From Apoda limacodes (Eukaryota > Arthropoda > Insecta > Lepidoptera > Limacodidae): a stretch of DNA of 64,000 nucleotides. Within the stretch, counting starts at the first letter, position 1, and every line of letters begins with the position of its first letter. Shown piece by piece: positions 60,549-64,000 of the stretch. A program made the translations under genes and the position numbers. Location: NCBI GenBank assembly GCA_946406115.1, contig OX291558.1, forward strand, positions 15,678,205 through 15,742,204. Direction: 5' to 3'. A model generated the notes under the pieces. The model was not told the DNA's origin. It made no database searches and saw only the letters and a list, made by a program, of their open reading frames with translations.

Positions 60549-60740
60549 CTATTTTTTTCGAAACAGGGTCATATTTTTTTTAACAAACGTTAGATTTGCA
60601 AATATGTATAGTGATGGAAATGTTAATATATTAATCTCTTTAAATCTTATACTAAGTGACTCTCTTGGATCCAATTTGTAAACTACCCAAACTGCTCGCT
60701 TCTGCAAAACAAAAAAAGACCCCGTAACAAGTTGCATATC
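60549..60740 (-). pseudogene. LINE reverse transcriptase C-terminal fragment
   Basis: The minus-strand frame includes VLQKRAVWVVYKLDPRES and FKEINILTFPSLYIFANL. These match the conserved QKRAVR-I--L-PRES and F-ELNILT--S-YI segments at the C-terminal end of LINE RT domains. It is part of one element with the sequence at 60049-60548, in a different frame, so at least one frameshift separates them. Confidence 0.75.
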
Positions 60741-61309
60741 TATTTTGGTCTTTCATACCGTTCCAGATTCCGGTGGAAACAGAAACCACGGCCATCAAAC
60801 TAGGACTACTAGCTGCTCTAGTCCTAGTCCTAGCTTGGTCTACTTTTTACTTTTGACAATATTTTTTTTTAATTATATTACCTATTATGAAATATATCAA
60901 GATTCAACTATTTCTTTCGAAAGTCTATTATAACAAAATTTCACATTAGTATATCTCCATAGATTACATGTCACTGTGGGAATTGATGTCCTTTGTTCAC
61001 AGTTGTAAATCTAACGGGTGCTCTAACGTTGTCGGGGCGTCTGAAACGGAAAGTATGGCAACACGAAGCGCTTCACTGGTAATGGGGAGACATTAAGATT
61101 GTTGAAGACTGGAAAAAGTAAATGAATAACTGCCATCTTTGACTAATGGCAGACGTAAGATTTTAGGGGAAATTAATGATTTTGCTTCTTAATTAAAATA
61201 GGAGTATGTTTTGTTTACATTATGAGTTTTGTTCCGAGAGTAAATTGGACACTGTTTTTTAGAAATTCTATTGTTGTGTGGGTACTGTATTTAGGTTCAA
61301 TACATAACT

Positions 61310-61450
61310 AGCTTTTACGCGTCCCCGCCCGCGCTAAATTCCTTGCTGTGTAACTTTAACTTTAGTTATAGTTTATCGACGGATATTTCGTTATTTCGTC
61401 AGGAACTCGTGTATTTTTCTGGATAAAAATAGCCTCTTTTCTAATTAATC
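61310..61450 (+). repeat. 5' fragment of SINE/RTE-tail repeat
   Basis: CTAGCTTTTACGCGTCCCC, CGCCCGCGCTAAATTCC and GGATAAAAATAGCCTC match the repeat's 5' and middle parts. It is truncated before the CAGCCGTT block. Confidence 0.5.
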
Positions 61451-63225
61451 TATTTAAAAGAAAATTAAAGACAAACAAACAAACTCATTTATTCACATTG
61501 GAAATATTAAGAATTCTTTACAAAACATGTTCAACTCAAGTTAAAATAATCAATATAGGTCTATTGTAGAAACCTAGATATGATAAATAATATAAAAACA
61601 ATTATTAAAGTACTTATTAAATAAAATACAACGTGGATCGTATTACTATAAAAGACAATATGTTTAAGTATGTCAATGTAATTTTTTATTTTAATATTAT
61701 TGAAATTTAACCTTAATAGGTTACCGTCAAGTACCTTCATTACTTTACCCAAGTCACTTACTCAATTAAAGTATAAACACAAAAATATTACGAAATTTTG
61801 TCTTACTCCCGAGATTAACATCAAATAAATAGATAAATTTAATACGAAAATGAACAAACGAAATGATATCTAATAAATTAAAGACCGATAAATATCGTAT
61901 AGTTTGACAAAACAAATTGCGGTTTGTTTTCGAAACCTTCAACGATATAGGTGTTAATTCTTCATCTATTATCCAAGGCCTATTGTCCATTTGATTGATG
62001 TGCCCACTATAAAAAATATTTTAGGTATTCATATCATTAGCACCTGGAGTGTTGTGGCATTCACAGAATCCACGATTAAAGCATTAGTTGGGTAAATTTT
62101 GTCTTTGATATGCTAATCAGAAGATACAGCAGTTATATTGATAGAATTAATGATATTGCGTACTTTAATTCAATTAGTGATTTTATGGTAAAGCTATTTA
62201 TACTTATCAGTTTTGTATAATGCGTTTTACTAAAATCGCCTTTGCTTATCTGTAAAAGATGTGCAGACAGTTTTTTGCGAGGCTAAAAATTTTGGCTTTT
62301 CATAAATTGAATAATTCACATAACACAGATAGCACCTACATTTTATGTAATCAGGACCGTCTTGACCCGAGTTTTGTATAGTTTATGACCCGGGGGTGAA
62401 ACTCAAGAGGTGGTAAAGGGTTCGTGCGCACAGCTGCGGCTTAAAAAACGGGTGGGAAGTAGCAAATGTCGTAGCAAAACAAAGAAAAATTCAGTCACAT
62501 TGGGCAAAGTCAGCGGATATACAGCCAAACTTAAATTAATACTAGGTATATTTATTCTTAACTTGGTTGTAGATTTTTTTGTTGTAGTTTAAGATACCTG
62601 GTTATACGAGATATGTGGTTGATTACTACCGGAAAACCACGTTCAAATTAATAAAGGTAGATTATGTCAAATTTTTGTTACATTTGTGTTACAAGAACGG
62701 GCAATTCGTGCTATTTACAAATTAGGATCTAGAATATTTCTGAGCGATACATGTAGGGAAGTAAATATTTTTACTTTAGCGTCGTAGTACATATATGAAA
62801 ATCTTTTATATGTTCATAAAAATATTAATAGTTTCCGCAAGAAGATTTTTGATTATTTATTTAATTCCATTGATTGTTTTTTATTGTTTTATTTATTGAT
62901 TGTTTAATTGAAATTATTATTTTCACTAGTTTTGATACCTAAATTATTATTTTATAATTATTTTAAATGAGTTAAATATTTTATTAATTGTGTCATTTGA
63001 ATTTGTCATTTAAACTCATTTTAAAGCTTGATAATAAATTTTGCACGCCTGAATGTAAAGGTAGGTGTGATGGAACAAATGTATAATATATAAGGCCAAT
63101 ATGAAACCCATATTCTTGCAAATAAATCATTATTATTATTATCTATTTATTCATTTTTATTCTTAATTTTAAAATTTTTTATAATATAGTATCAAAAAAA
63201 ACAAACATGTATTATAAAAAACTTA
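61450..63225. other. Intergenic/intronic, no recognised feature
   Basis: AT-rich unique-looking DNA; no coding or repeat signal I can support. Confidence 0.55.
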
Positions 63226-63227
63226 AA

Positions 63228-63335
63228 AACTAGAGTGCCGCCGGCAGCGAGGCAAGGCCCAAACTACCGGTGGCCAGGGCTGCAGACTATAATGAACCTC
63301 CTGACAATACGTGCATTATTATTATTATTATTAAG
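63228..63335 (+). repeat. Retroposon 3' end with (ATT)n tail
   Basis: AGAGTGCCGCCGGCAGCGAG, AAACTACCGGTGGCCAGGGC and TGCAGACTATAATGAACCTC, then GTGC followed by seven ATT-type units. I know this GC-rich block ending in an ATT array from other lepidopteran sequences; the parent element is not identifiable here. Confidence 0.55.
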
Positions 63336-63339
63336 AAAA

Positions 63340-64000
63340 GTTACGTTCACTAAATACTAGCAGTGAAATAAGATCTGTGCTTCGTTTCCTCGCCCTTCCC
63401 TTTAATGTAAATTTTCCATCCGTTTCCATAAAGGAGGTTGGCAGTTAATTTAAAACTGATAGGAGTGATTTCCAAACATATCTATCGGAGTGTAAATAAT
63501 TCAAATTGTCAGTTGCATAATTACCCTGAGACGGGCGTTCCAAATCCACATTTTAATTTCTACGTTGCTTTTTGGAACGTAGACTCAGGGTCCATGCAAT
63601 CAAAGCCGCGGGCGAGCAAAATAATTGTATAATTTAAATTCATAAACCGGCAAATCAAAAGCTTTTAATGCATCTATAGATATAAAACGATCTACCTTCT
63701 GATTATTATGGTTATTAACCGGTCATTACTTAACGCAGAGATAAGATTTGGTACTGACACCTCCAATACTTAATCAGGATGGCCGATACTCATATTTAAT
63801 CAATATGGCCGATACTCATAAAGCTAAATGTTAACGAACACTCAGAGTTAATTACTTGTATTTATCGTTTTGCATTTAGGTACTCATTAACATGTCGCAC
63901 TTCATTCATATCAGGCACGAGCGTTTGGAAACAACACAAACGTATAGGTCGCTAGTGTCGTGTAAGTTCATACCAATTTCATATAGCGACTGTAGTTATG
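63340..64000. other. Intergenic, unassigned
   Basis: The last 100 bp (GGTCGCTAGTGTCGTGTAAG, TTCATACCAATTTCATATAG, CGACTGTAGTTATG) look like one end of a dispersed lepidopteran repeat cut by the window edge. Two near-identical ATGGCCGATACTCATA phrases lie at 63,780-63,825. Confidence 0.35.

Overview
The window looks like nuclear DNA of a moth or butterfly (Lepidoptera). The basis is high AT content, no operon-like gene packing, eukaryotic splice signals, and many decayed short retroposons and LINE 3' ends of types I know from lepidopteran genomes: tRNA-derived SINEs, RTE-like and CR1/Jockey-like reverse transcriptase relics, and the dispersed 'GGGTTCCGTACC' repeat. The species cannot be fixed from sequence alone. 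Nearly all of the 64 kb is intergenic or intronic, and most of the open reading frames are chance frames.

Host genes are sparse. (1) At 50,810-51,516 (minus) two consecutive exons of an AMP-dependent acyl-CoA ligase of the 4-coumarate:CoA-ligase/luciferase family splice together in frame. I could not find the exons on either side. (2) At about 43,985-44,660 a CpG-rich block with CCAAT boxes and E-box/CRE-like motifs ends, on the minus strand, in a strong GTAAGT donor. It looks like a promoter plus mostly untranslated first exon of a gene running toward lower coordinates.

Mobile-element layout, left to right: a foldback element (0.84-1.15 kb) and a tRNA-derived SINE (1.9-2.2 kb); a mainly unannotated AT-rich stretch to 20 kb with a few LINE tails and tandem repeats; LINE 3' ends of two families at 20.8-23.0 kb; a 1.6 kb 5'-truncated, frameshifted CR1/Jockey-type LINE at 24.3-26.0 kb; a 267-bp tandem duplication at 26.4-26.9 kb; a LINE carrying an intact 225-codon RT C-terminal frame, nested in an older short retroposon (29.6-31.0 kb); a decayed RTE-type RT (31.5-32.6 kb); several SINE/retroposon fragments at 33-42 kb; the putative promoter at 44 kb; SINE, GC-rich and foldback repeats at 46-49 kb; the ligase exons at 51 kb; and a cluster of inverted-repeat (MITE/foldback) elements and hairpins at 52-60 kb, ending with another LINE RT relic (60.0-60.7 kb).

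I found no rRNA, intact tRNA, CRISPR, bacterial or viral gene, and no coherent new multigene system. The more interesting items are the orphan in-frame ligase exons, the 44-kb promoter/first exon, two near-perfect hairpins (39.75 and 56.77 kb) and several small inverted-repeat element families present in two or more copies.
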